A stretch of 5,691 nt of DNA from Gammaproteobacteria bacterium (lineage in GTDB: Bacteria > Pseudomonadota > Gammaproteobacteria > GCA-001735895). The stretch covers positions 1 through 5,691 of the forward strand of contig JAASSH010000177.1 of NCBI GenBank assembly GCA_021767985.1. The letters are read 5' to 3'. The first letter of the stretch is position 1; each line of letters starts with the position of its first letter. The position numbers and the translations under genes were made by a program. Below are positions 1-5,691 of this stretch, one piece after another. The notes under the pieces are model-generated. The model ran no database searches. It worked only from the letters and a program-made list of their open reading frames with translations, and was not told the DNA's origin.

Positions 1-618
1 ATCGAAAACTGGCACGACTTCTTCGGCTTCCCGAATGGCGACCGCGAAAAGTTTCCACAAGATGATATCAACATTCAGTATGTGCGCGACGGGAACGTCG
101 AGTATTCGCAAACCAGCTCCAGCAGCGGAGTCGGCGACATCTCGCTGGCAATCGGTTACCAGGCAACGGCTACAACCGCCTATTTCGCGGGGATCGAGTT
201 GCCGACCGGCTCGGAATCCGATTACACCGGCAACGAGGCAATCGATGTCGCGTTCTGGGTTAGCCGTGAAGCCAATGTTAGCGCGAACACCAACGCCTAC
301 GGCATGCTGGGCATCAGTTTTCCCGGCGACGATGGTCAGCTGGAGGGACTGGTCCGCGATTATGTCTGGGTCGCCCAGGTGGGCCTCGATTACCGCTTTA
401 GCAACGACTACATCGGAACCGCACAGCTCGACATGCACGGCCCCACTATCGAAGACAGCGACCTCAAGGCTTTCAACGAATCGTTTCAGATACTGGTAGG
501 ACTCGGTTTTCCGAACCTGCTCGAAAACCACAGGCTCGACCTGTTCTTTACGGAGGACATCCAGGTGAATTCGGCGCCCGATATTACCTTTGGCCTGCGC
601 CTGTCACGCGATTTTTAA
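1..618 (+). CDS. DUF3187-like outer-membrane beta-barrel protein, C-terminal part
   Basis: The frame is open from the first base of the window, so this is the last 205 residues of a longer protein; its start and any signal peptide lie upstream. A GTG at 82 is internal, because clear family-like sequence (IENWHDFFGFPNGDR) precedes it. The fragment alternates short beta-strand-like stretches with polar turns, and has SGVGDISLAIGYQ near residue 42 and FAGIELPTGSES near 62. It ends in LRLSRDF; a terminal phenylalanine is the usual insertion signal of outer-membrane barrels. The pattern 'W..FFG.P.G.R' followed by 'SG.GD..L...YQ' and 'LPTG' matches what I recall of DUF3187 proteins, which are proteobacterial and of unknown function. 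Location in the outer membrane is inferred. The assignment rests on motif memory, not a search. The gene converges on the next one and their stop codons overlap. Confidence 0.75.
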   Translation: MENWHDFFGFPNGDREKFPQDDINIQYVRDGNVEYSQTSSSSGVGDISLAIGYQATATTAYFAGIELPTGSESDYTGNEAIDVAFWVSREANVSANTNAYGMLGISFPGDDGQLEGLVRDYVWVAQVGLDYRFSNDYIGTAQLDMHGPTIEDSDLKAFNESFQILVGLGFPNLLENHRLDLFFTEDIQVNSAPDITFGLRLSRDF

Positions 619-1835
619 TCGACCAGTTCAGTCACTATCTGTGGCTCGTTTTCCAGGCTGCGATGCACCGGGCAGCGATCCGCAATTTCGAGCAGGCGCT
701 GACGTTGCTCGTCGTCGAGGTCTCCAACCAGCGTAATCCTGCGCGTAATGCGTTCGATGCTGTGGCTGCAATCGACACAGTCCTCGGCGTGCACCCGCTC
801 GTGCAGCAGTCGTATCTGCACATCCTCGAGCGGCAATTTTTTGCGATTCGCATACATGCGCAAGGTCATCGAGGTACAGGCCCCGAGCGACATTAGCAAC
901 AGATCGTAGGGTGTGGGCCCCAGGTCCGAGCCGCCGTATTTCTGTGGTTCGTCGGCACGCAGAAAATGGCTGTTACTGTACATGCCGCGCAGAAACCGGT
1001 GGTTGAGCTCGGTTATCAACACTTCGCCGTCGATCAGGTCGGGATGATCCCCGGCCTGATGCTCCTGCTCGAGCTCGAGATAGCGGCTCGCCCAGGAAGC
1101 GATCGTCGTTGCCACGTACTCCGAGTCCTCCGCCCGGCTTAGCAGGTGGTCCGCCCGGTCGAGCGAGATGAAACTCTTCGGGTGCCGTGCGGCCTGGTAA
1201 ATCCTGGCGGCCTCGTCGATCGAGACGATGGCATCCAGCGGTGAATGAAACACCAGCAGCGCGGCGTCGAGATCGCGAATCTTACCCGTAGACGAATACT
1301 GTTCGATGTCATCCAGAAACTGCTGCTTGATGGAAAACTCGCGGCCGCCGAGCAAAACCGTCGCCTGGCCCCGCGCTTTTATCTCCTCGGCCCGATCCTT
1401 GAACAAGTGAGCCACGTGCTCCGCGGTCGCCGGCGCCCCAATAGTTACCACGGCTTTAACCGCCGGCAACCGCGCAGCCGCAGCCAGTACCGCGGCGCCG
1501 CCCAGGCTATGGCCGATCAGGATCTGCGGCGCGCCGTAGTTCTGCTCCAGCGCCGCTGCGGCCCGCACCAGGTCGTCGACATTGGAGGAAAAATTGGTGT
1601 TGGCAAAATCTCCGTCGCTATTGCCCAGCCCGGTAAAATCGAACCTCAGTACCGCGATCCCGCGCGCGGCCAGCGCACGGCTGATGCGTGACGCGGCGGC
1701 GATATCCTTGCCGCAGGTGAAACAATGCGCAAACAGGGCGAAGCTGGATAACCGGTCCATGCGCTCGGGCAACTCGAGCAGTCCGGCCAGTGTTTCTCCA
1801 TTGGAATTTTCAAATTCGAGCTTGATTTTGTTCAT
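615..1835 (-). CDS. Bifunctional alpha/beta hydrolase-OsmC family fusion protein
   Basis: This 406-residue protein joins an N-terminal alpha/beta hydrolase (about 1-255) to a C-terminal OsmC/Ohr-like domain (about 265-402). The hydrolase has the nucleophile elbow GHSLGG with Ser110; Asp201 (HSPLDAIV) and His230 (DRADHLL) complete a likely catalytic triad. It also has the conserved-looking HCFTCGKD stretch (Cys38, Cys41) and RFDFTGLGNSDGDF. The OsmC half has the peroxidatic-type Cys320 in LGACTSMTLRMYANRK and the second cysteine Cys388 in DRCPVHRSL. OsmC proteins reduce organic peroxides or act on reactive sulfur and thiol compounds; the hydrolase substrate is unknown. An extra Cys353-Cys356 pair (EDCVDC) lies between the two active cysteines. 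The ATG at 1833-1835 has a GGAG ribosome binding site eight bases upstream. Both domains look intact and the fusion is a known architecture, so the protein is probably cytoplasmic and functional. Confidence 0.93.
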   Translation of the reverse strand: MNKIKLEFENSNGETLAGLLELPERMDRLSSFALFAHCFTCGKDIAAASRISRALAARGIAVLRFDFTGLGNSDGDFANTNFSSNVDDLVRAAAALEQNYGAPQILIGHSLGGAAVLAAAARLPAVKAVVTIGAPATAEHVAHLFKDRAEEIKARGQATVLLGGREFSIKQQFLDDIEQYSSTGKIRDLDAALLVFHSPLDAIVSIDEAARIYQAARHPKSFISLDRADHLLSRAEDSEYVATTIASWASRYLELEQEHQAGDHPDLIDGEVLITELNHRFLRGMYSNSHFLRADEPQKYGGSDLGPTPYDLLLMSLGACTSMTLRMYANRKKLPLEDVQIRLLHERVHAEDCVDCSHSIERITRRITLVGDLDDEQRQRLLEIADRCPVHRSLENEPQIVTELVD

Positions 1836-1843
1836 TTGACAGG

Positions 1844-1847
1844 CTCC
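1844..1847 (-). promoter_or_regulatory. Ribosome binding site of the hydrolase-OsmC gene
   Basis: On the minus strand GGAG lies eight bases before the ATG at 1833-1835. It is a good Shine-Dalgarno match at a normal distance and supports that start codon. Confidence 0.7.
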
Positions 1848-1855
1848 AAGAGGTT

Positions 1856-1861
1856 ATTATC
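1856..1861 (-). promoter_or_regulatory. Possible -10 element for the hydrolase-OsmC gene
   Basis: On the minus strand GATAAT matches five of six -10 consensus bases and lies about 20 bases before the ATG at 1835. No good -35 hexamer is seen 16-18 bases further upstream (1878-1885), so it is weak on its own or needs an activator. It overlaps the candidate plsB promoter on the other strand. Confidence 0.25.
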
Positions 1862-1892
1862 GTGAGACTGGTGGTAACTACACAGGTTCCTG

Positions 1893-4322
1893 TTGAAAAG
1901 GCAGTTTAATCGATTTCTCCGCTGGATACTGTTCCTCTGGGTCAGGGTGGAAGTATTCCCGGAAGACAGTCCGCGCAGCGTACTCGATCCCGAACGCCCG
2001 ATACTCTACATCCTTGCCGACCGCGGCCTGAGCGATCTGCTGGTGCTGACCGAAGTGACCGGGCGTTACCAACTGCCCGACCCGAGAGACCCGATACCGA
2101 TCGAGGCGCTCGCGCAGCATCACTCGGTTTACAGCATCGCTTCGCGCAGCCCAATGATCGACTGGATCAAGCGCCGGCCCAAGCACTCGGTTTTGCTGAC
2201 CGACTTTATCGCCGCCTTTAACGCCAACGACGAACTCGACTTACAGATCGTTCCGGTCTCGGTTTTCTGGGGCCGGCCCCTGGCACGTCACAAAAACTGG
2301 TTACAGGTATTGTTCGCCGATACCTGGGCGCTGGCGGGGCGTACCCGCAAGTTCTTTACCCTGTTGATTCACGGGCGCAGCACGCGGCTGATTTTTTCAC
2401 AGGCGATCGATTTCCGCAGCATGCTTGCCGAAAGCGGAAACCATGAGCAGAACCTGCAGGAATCGCTGATTACGACGCTGAGCCAGCAGCGAGAAGCGAC
2501 CTTCGGCCCCCAGATCACCAGCCACAAGCACCTGTCAGCCAGGGTCGTCGAAGACAACATCGTGCAGGAGCTGATATCCGAACAGGCCGATACCACGCTG
2601 CAGCGCTACACCCGCGCGCATCGCTATTGCCGCGAGATTTTTGCCGACTGCACACAGTTGACCATCGAGGTGATGCTGCGACTGCTGCGCGCCTTCTGGA
2701 ATCGCTATTATGCCGGCATCGAAATTTACCATGCCGAACGCGTTCGCGAGGCCGCCCTGACTCACCAGCTGGTTTACGTCCCCTGCCACCGCAGCCATGT
2801 CGATTACCTGCTGCTGTCTTACGTGATTTATAACGAGAACCTGGCGTTGCCCTATATCGCCGCCGGTGACAATCTCAACGTGCCGTTCATCGGGCGCATC
2901 CTGCGCGGTGGCGGCGCTTTTTTTATCCGCCGAAGTTTCAAGGACAACCAGTTATATACCGCGGTGATGCGCGCCTATTTGTATCAACTGGTCAAGCTCG
3001 GGGTACCGCTCGAGTACTTTATCGAAGGCGGTCGCAGCCGCACCGGGCGCATGCTGAAACCCAGGCTCGGCATGCTCGGCATGACCGTCGAGGCCTACAT
3101 CAAGAGCCAGCAGCGGCCGCTGGCCTTCGTGCCGGTCTATATCGGTTATGAAAAGCTGATCGAGGGCAAATCCTACCTCGGCGAACTCTACGGCGGCAAA
3201 AAGAAGCGCGAATCGACCCTCGGCACAATCGGCGCAATATTCCGACTCAAGGGCCATTTCGGCAAGGTTACCGCCAGTTTTGGCGAACCAATCGAGCTCG
3301 ACGCCCTGCTATCGCAACATTGTGGCGACTGGCAAGATCGGGCCGCCGAGGTGGAGCATCGGCCCGACTGGTTTCGCAGCAGCCTGCTGCATCTGTCGCA
3401 GCAGATCATGTACGGCATCAACGGCGCCTGCGTGATCAACCCGGTTAACTCGATCGCCACGATACTGCTGGCAACGCCGCGGCAAAGTATCGAAATCGAG
3501 GAACTGGTGAGCCAGGCCAAACTGCACCAGCGCCTGATCAGCGGCGCGCACTGCCTGGCGTCGATTCGCATCGAGGGCAAGGTCAACAAGAAGCAGATCA
3601 GGCGCATCGCCCGACAAAAAATCATTCATATTCGCGAGCACGAGTTGGGCGACATCGTTTATCTCAAGCCCGAGGATTCGGTGCTGATCAGCTACTACCG
3701 CAACAACAGCCTCCACAGCCTGATCATTCCGGCATTGATCGCCTGCTGTTTTAGCAACGTTCGACGCGTGTCCTATGCCAGCGTACAGCGCAAGATACGG
3801 CTGCTGTACCCGTTTCTGAAGTCCGAGCTGCAGCTCGAGTGGCAGGATTCGGGCCTGCAGGAAATTATCGACGAATGCATCAATTGCATGATCCGTGAAA
3901 AATTACTGGAACGGATTGACAAGGACCTGCGTCGTCCGCAACGCAGCGATCACCGTTTCATGCAATTGATCCGGCTGGCACACATCGTACAACCGATCCT
4001 GGAACGTTACTACATGACCTTCATCGTGCTGTGGCAATCTTCCAGCGCGCCACTGAACGAATCCGACCTCGAACATCGCTGCCACCTGCTGGCGCAGAAA
4101 ATCTCCATGATCTACGGTATGAACTCTCCCGATTTCTACGACCGGCTGCTGTTCCGGGATTTCATCGAGACCATGCTGGAAAACGAATACCTGGTTAAAA
4201 ACAGGGAAGAGCAGCTCGAGTTCGCCACGGGCTTCAACTACGTCAGTCTCGACCTGCGCAACCTGCTCAGCACCGAAGTCCGCAGCAGTATCCTGTCCCT
4301 GATCAAATCCGCCCCCCAATAA
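1893..4322 (+). CDS. plsB: Glycerol-3-phosphate 1-O-acyltransferase PlsB
   Basis: PlsB transfers an acyl group from acyl-CoA or acyl-ACP to position 1 of glycerol-3-phosphate, giving lysophosphatidate, the first committed step of membrane phospholipid synthesis; it works at the inner membrane. The 809 residues match the usual length (about 807 in E. coli). All four acyltransferase blocks are visible: CHRSHVDYLLLSY with catalytic His299 and Asp304 (HX4D); GAFFIRRSF at 341-349; EYFIEGGRSRTGR at 374-386; and VPVYIGYE at 413-420. Other E. coli-like stretches include YYRNN near 601 and a C-terminus close to 'LLSTEVRSSI'. The start is TTG at 1893: an in-frame TAA at 1875-1877 limits extension, the N-terminus then lines up with E. 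coli PlsB, and the next ATG (residue 88) would remove conserved sequence. The ribosome binding site is weak (AGG at 1884-1886, six bases away). No clear intrinsic terminator follows the stop. Confidence 0.97.
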   Translation: MKRQFNRFLRWILFLWVRVEVFPEDSPRSVLDPERPILYILADRGLSDLLVLTEVTGRYQLPDPRDPIPIEALAQHHSVYSIASRSPMIDWIKRRPKHSVLLTDFIAAFNANDELDLQIVPVSVFWGRPLARHKNWLQVLFADTWALAGRTRKFFTLLIHGRSTRLIFSQAIDFRSMLAESGNHEQNLQESLITTLSQQREATFGPQITSHKHLSARVVEDNIVQELISEQADTTLQRYTRAHRYCREIFADCTQLTIEVMLRLLRAFWNRYYAGIEIYHAERVREAALTHQLVYVPCHRSHVDYLLLSYVIYNENLALPYIAAGDNLNVPFIGRILRGGGAFFIRRSFKDNQLYTAVMRAYLYQLVKLGVPLEYFIEGGRSRTGRMLKPRLGMLGMTVEAYIKSQQRPLAFVPVYIGYEKLIEGKSYLGELYGGKKKRESTLGTIGAIFRLKGHFGKVTASFGEPIELDALLSQHCGDWQDRAAEVEHRPDWFRSSLLHLSQQIMYGINGACVINPVNSIATILLATPRQSIEIEELVSQAKLHQRLISGAHCLASIRIEGKVNKKQIRRIARQKIIHIREHELGDIVYLKPEDSVLISYYRNNSLHSLIIPALIACCFSNVRRVSYASVQRKIRLLYPFLKSELQLEWQDSGLQEIIDECINCMIREKLLERIDKDLRRPQRSDHRFMQLIRLAHIVQPILERYYMTFIVLWQSSSAPLNESDLEHRCHLLAQKISMIYGMNSPDFYDRLLFRDFIETMLENEYLVKNREEQLEFATGFNYVSLDLRNLLSTEVRSSILSLIKSAPQ

Positions 4323-4433
4323 CTCCCCACTCGGAAACTGGCAGCATCACCTGCGACTAACCGCCCCGTTCCGACGCATCGAGCCTTCGGCTTCCCACAG
4401 ATGCCTGCGCTTCCATATGGACAGCAGTGCAGA
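4323..4433. other. Intergenic, plsB side of the structured repeat
   Basis: No gene or terminator is seen. A small stem AGCC-TTC-GGCT lies at 4382-4392 but has no following run of T. The nine bases CCTTCGGCT at 4384-4392 recur in the right outer arm of the repeat (4620-4628) and are complementary to part of its left outer arm (4437-4445), so they could pair with it instead. Confidence 0.5.
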
Positions 4434-4500
4434 GGCAGCCGAAGGGATACTTTGCGACCTAACGACCGGAGTGCCGAAAAAGGACTTGGTTTTTTAGGGT

Positions 4501-4522
4501 CAGGCTACAGGGATGTAGCCTG
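4501..4522. repeat. Hairpin A of the structured repeat, GGGA loop
   Basis: Positions 4501-4509 pair perfectly with 4514-4522 (nine base pairs, CAGGCTACA with TGTAGCCTG), closing the loop GGGA, which fits the stable GNRA tetraloop class in RNA. The top of the stem and the loop, ACAGGGATGT (4507-4516), are identical to hairpin B. The base of the stem can alternatively pair 4501-4505 with 4553-4557, imperfectly, extending the inner long stem. Confidence 0.8.
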
Positions 4523-4523
4523 T

Positions 4524-4555
4524 GGCGATTCGCGACAGGGATGTCGCGTATCGCC
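4524..4555. repeat. Hairpin B of the structured repeat, GGGA loop
   Basis: Positions 4524-4529 (GGCGAT) pair with 4550-4555, then there is one T-T mismatch (4530/4549), then seven further pairs, 4531-4537 (CGCGACA) with 4542-4548, closing the same GGGA loop as hairpin A. The shared ten bases ACAGGGATGT sit at 4535-4544. Below them the two hairpins differ in sequence (GGCT/AGCC against CGCG/CGCG), yet each remains fully paired. Confidence 0.8.
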
Positions 4556-4631
4556 TTGCCCTGAAAAAGCAAGTCCTTTTTCGGGAAGCCGCAGGCCACC
4601 CGGTAAGTCGCAAAGTATCCCTTCGGCTGCC

Positions 4632-4722
4632 GACTGGGAAGTTTTCGACATCCAGAAAGATACCTTTGATCAATAATCGTTACACTACCCGTGCTTTAAG
4701 GTGACCTGGACGAACCGGCGAC
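4632..4722. other. Intergenic, hslR side of the structured repeat
   Basis: This is the 91 bases between the right arm of the repeat and the stop codon of hslR. No gene is seen, and no GC-rich stem followed by a T run that would end the minus-strand operon. A short odd-length palindrome AGGTGACCT lies at 4699-4707. The repeat unit might extend to about 4670, but this cannot be judged from one copy. Confidence 0.4.
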
Positions 4723-5115
4723 TCAGGATTTGCCGATAAATCGATGTATTTTCCTGCGCTGTTTTTTATCGGGACGAGTACTGGAACGCGGCCGCGCCAG
4801 CATCGCCAGCTTGCGCTTCTCAGCCTCGGCGGCGCGCCTGGCAACGCTGGCCTCGGTCTCGCGATACAGGGTCCGGGCCTCGCTGGCCGATCCACGGCGA
4901 TCGCTGATAGCGGTGACGATAATCTCGAAACGCTCGTAACCGCGCTGAATTTCGAAGCAGTCGTCGATCTTGACGCTACGCGACGGCTTGATCCGATGCC
5001 CCTGCAGATGAACCTTGCCGCCGCTGACGGCCTCGCCGGCAAGCGCCCTGGTTTTGAAAAAACGCGCCGCCCACAACCATTTATCGAGCCGCACCCTGTG
5101 CTCGTCGGCGTTCAT
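4723..5115 (-). CDS. hslR: Hsp15 ribosome-associated heat shock protein (S4 RNA-binding domain)
   Basis: Hsp15 binds free 50S subunits that still carry a nascent chain-tRNA and helps recycle these stalled complexes after heat shock or abortive translation. The 130 residues match the family's length (133 in E. coli). The S4 domain spans about residues 7-70: RVRLDKWLWAARFFKTRALA at 7-26, then GGKVHLQGHRIKPS at 32-45. A charged, probably helical tail follows and ends in the characteristic basic stretch RPDKKQRRK at 114-122. The ATG at 5113-5115 overlaps the TGA of the upstream oxidoreductase gene as ATGA, and no Shine-Dalgarno sequence is seen (CGCCCG precedes it), so translation is probably coupled to the upstream gene. 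No heat-shock promoter is visible directly before it; one could lie upstream of the pair or inside the oxidoreductase gene. Confidence 0.95.
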   Translation of the reverse strand: MNADEHRVRLDKWLWAARFFKTRALAGEAVSGGKVHLQGHRIKPSRSVKIDDCFEIQRGYERFEIIVTAISDRRGSASEARTLYRETEASVARRAAEAEKRKLAMLARPRSSTRPDKKQRRKIHRFIGKS

Positions 5116-5691
5116 CGGGCGTTACGCTTGTGAACGTACTTCATGACCCGGTCGGCCATCGAAAATCCGCTCAGCACGGCCCCCTCGATGCGCGGCGCGG
5201 TACACCAGTCGCCACATGCGCCGATCGCCCGTGATTCGACGAACAGCGAATCCTCGCTGATCGGATTGATCGGCAAGGCGTGCTTCCAGCAGTGCACCGA
5301 GGCCGATACCGGTTTTTGCGGAACCAGGTCGGTAGCTTCCCAGAAGGCATCGAGCAGCGCGTGCATTACCCGCCCCCTGAAACTGGCGGCATACTTTTGC
5401 GACCATTCCGGCGACGCGTGCAATACCCAGCAGTCGGCATCCGTTTCGCTGGTCGAATACTGGTAGCGAGAAATCCAGGATAGTGGAGAGTCGAGCACGA
5501 AGGCCGCGTCGTAGGGGATATTGAGGCGTCGATCGAACGCCAGCATGCCACTCCAGCAGGCCGTCATGTCGACACTATCGGCCTGTTTACCGATCTCAGG
5601 CACCGAGCGACACAACTCGGTTACCTGGTGCGCCGCGGTCGCGATTATGACAATGTCGAAGGCGCCCTGGTAGTCGCCGCGTTCGTTAAAC
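5112..5691 (-). CDS. Renalase-like NAD(P)/FAD-dependent oxidoreductase, C-terminal fragment
   Basis: The minus-strand frame is open to the right edge of the window, showing the last 192 residues; the N-terminus with the Rossmann GxGxxG motif lies outside. The fragment starts FNERGDYQGAFDIVIIATAAHQ, where 'FDIVIIATAAHQ' is typical of the strand leading back into the FAD domain. It then has SPLSWISR at about 68-75, WVLHASPEWS at about 88-97, and near the end ACGDW followed by RIEGAVLSG (about 158-175), the usual C-terminal FAD-binding GD motif and helix. This arrangement matches the predicted NAD/FAD-dependent oxidoreductases related to renalase and amine oxidases (COG3380 type). The substrate is unknown. 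A TTG at 5613-5615 could be mistaken for a start, but coding sequence clearly continues upstream of it. The stop overlaps the hslR start by four bases, so the two genes are probably one operon. Confidence 0.85.
   Translation of the reverse strand, partial: FNERGDYQGAFDIVIIATAAHQVTELCRSVPEIGKQADSVDMTACWSGMLAFDRRLNIPYDAAFVLDSPLSWISRYQYSTSETDADCWVLHASPEWSQKYAASFRGRVMHALLDAFWEATDLVPQKPVSASVHCWKHALPINPISEDSLFVESRAIGACGDWCTAPRIEGAVLSGFSMADRVMKYVHKRNAR

Larger units (their letters stand above)
1836..1863 (+). promoter_or_regulatory. Possible sigma-70 promoter for plsB
   Basis: A perfect -35 hexamer TTGACA at 1836-1841 is followed after 16 bases by TATCGT at 1858-1863, which keeps the first three T-A-T bases and the final T of the -10 consensus. 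Transcription would begin near 1870, giving a leader of roughly 20 bases before the TTG start of plsB. The -35 directly abuts the ATG of the divergent fusion gene, so the two genes would share this 57-bp spacer. A closer -10 match, TATTAT at 1855-1860, is only 13 bases from TTGACA, which is too short for normal spacing. This is a prediction from hexamers only. Confidence 0.35.
4434..4631. repeat. Large palindromic structured repeat (two long stems plus three-way junction)
   Basis: The outer arms 4434-4458 and 4607-4631 are perfect reverse complements over 25 bases. Inside them, 4474-4499 and 4559-4584 pair over 26 positions with only two non-Watson-Crick positions (G4489 opposite G4569; T4495 opposite G4563, a G-U wobble in plus-strand RNA); the first 15 pairs are perfect. 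The two stems are separated by unequal internal loops of 15 and 22 bases. The inner stem opens on a junction from which two hairpins rise, 4501-4522 and 4524-4555. The element fills the gap between convergent plsB and hslR, where a bidirectional terminator, RNA-end stabiliser or REP/MITE-like mobile repeat would be expected. No target-site duplication is convincing at the edges. I vaguely recall similar short translated texts in other gammaproteobacterial genomes, which would make it a dispersed repeat, but that is unverified. Short open frames across it (4401-4676, 4522-4704) are probably not genes. Confidence 0.85.

Noticed and set aside
35..499. 154-residue plus-strand open frame at the left end
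   Set aside because: It overlaps the DUF3187-like gene in another frame and shows low-complexity, shadow-type composition.
1245..1691. 148-residue plus-strand open frame opposite the OsmC fusion
   Set aside because: It lies wholly opposite a well-supported gene and resembles no family; it is an antisense shadow.
3188..4319. Minus-strand open frames of 135-145 residues inside plsB
   Set aside because: They are shadows on the opposite strand of plsB, cover its conserved coding sequence and have no convincing start signals.
4501..4555. Two copies of ACAGGGATGT as a CRISPR array
   Set aside because: There are only two ten-base copies, 28 bases apart start to start, each at the tip of its own hairpin; no repeat-spacer pattern and no cas genes.
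4474..4584. Classical Rho-independent terminator
   Set aside because: The stem is long and its T runs lie inside the paired arms rather than directly after a short GC-rich hairpin.
4434..4631. Cloverleaf-like fold as a tRNA or rRNA piece
   Set aside because: The stems are far too long, and there is no anticodon arm, T-loop GTTCAA-type motif or CCA end.
4434..4631. Insertion sequence with terminal inverted repeats
   Set aside because: The interior is itself paired, is under 200 bp, and encodes no transposase; no clear target-site duplication is seen. A non-autonomous element remains possible.
4744..5133. 129-residue plus-strand open frame opposite hslR
   Set aside because: It is antisense to hslR, whose S4 domain and C-terminal motifs are clear; no family is recognised on the plus strand.

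Overview
The window looks like chromosomal DNA from a gammaproteobacterium, probably a marine or otherwise environmental one. Two core genes support this: a full-length PlsB-type glycerol-3-phosphate acyltransferase that follows the Escherichia coli protein from end to end, and an Hsp15 (HslR) homologue with the RLDKWLWAARF signature. The DUF3187-type outer-membrane protein and the alpha/beta hydrolase-OsmC fusion are also found mostly in proteobacteria. The genus cannot be told from sequence alone. Coding density is high, and there are no insertion-sequence genes, phage genes, CRISPR arrays, tRNAs or rRNAs.

Layout from left to right: (1) the 3' end of a plus-strand gene for a DUF3187-like outer-membrane beta-barrel protein (1-618). 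(2) A convergent minus-strand gene for a 406-residue hydrolase-OsmC fusion (615-1835), whose stop codon shares the palindrome TTAA with the stop of the first gene. (3) A 57-bp divergent spacer holding a possible plsB promoter and the ribosome binding site of the fusion gene. (4) plsB on the plus strand from a TTG start (1893-4322). (5) A 400-bp convergent intergenic region. Its centre (4434-4631) is a large, nearly perfect palindromic repeat that folds into two long stems and a three-way junction carrying two hairpins with the same GGGA loop. (6) A minus-strand pair: a C-terminal fragment of a renalase-like NAD/FAD-dependent oxidoreductase running off the right edge, overlapping hslR by four bases (ATGA).

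The genes do not form one pathway. PlsB makes lysophosphatidate for membrane lipid synthesis, the OsmC fusion is probably a peroxide or thiol-stress protein, HslR rescues stalled 50S subunits, and the oxidoreductase is uncharacterised. The least explained part of the window is the structured repeat between plsB and hslR. It appears non-coding, and the paired base changes between its two hairpins suggest that its fold is maintained.
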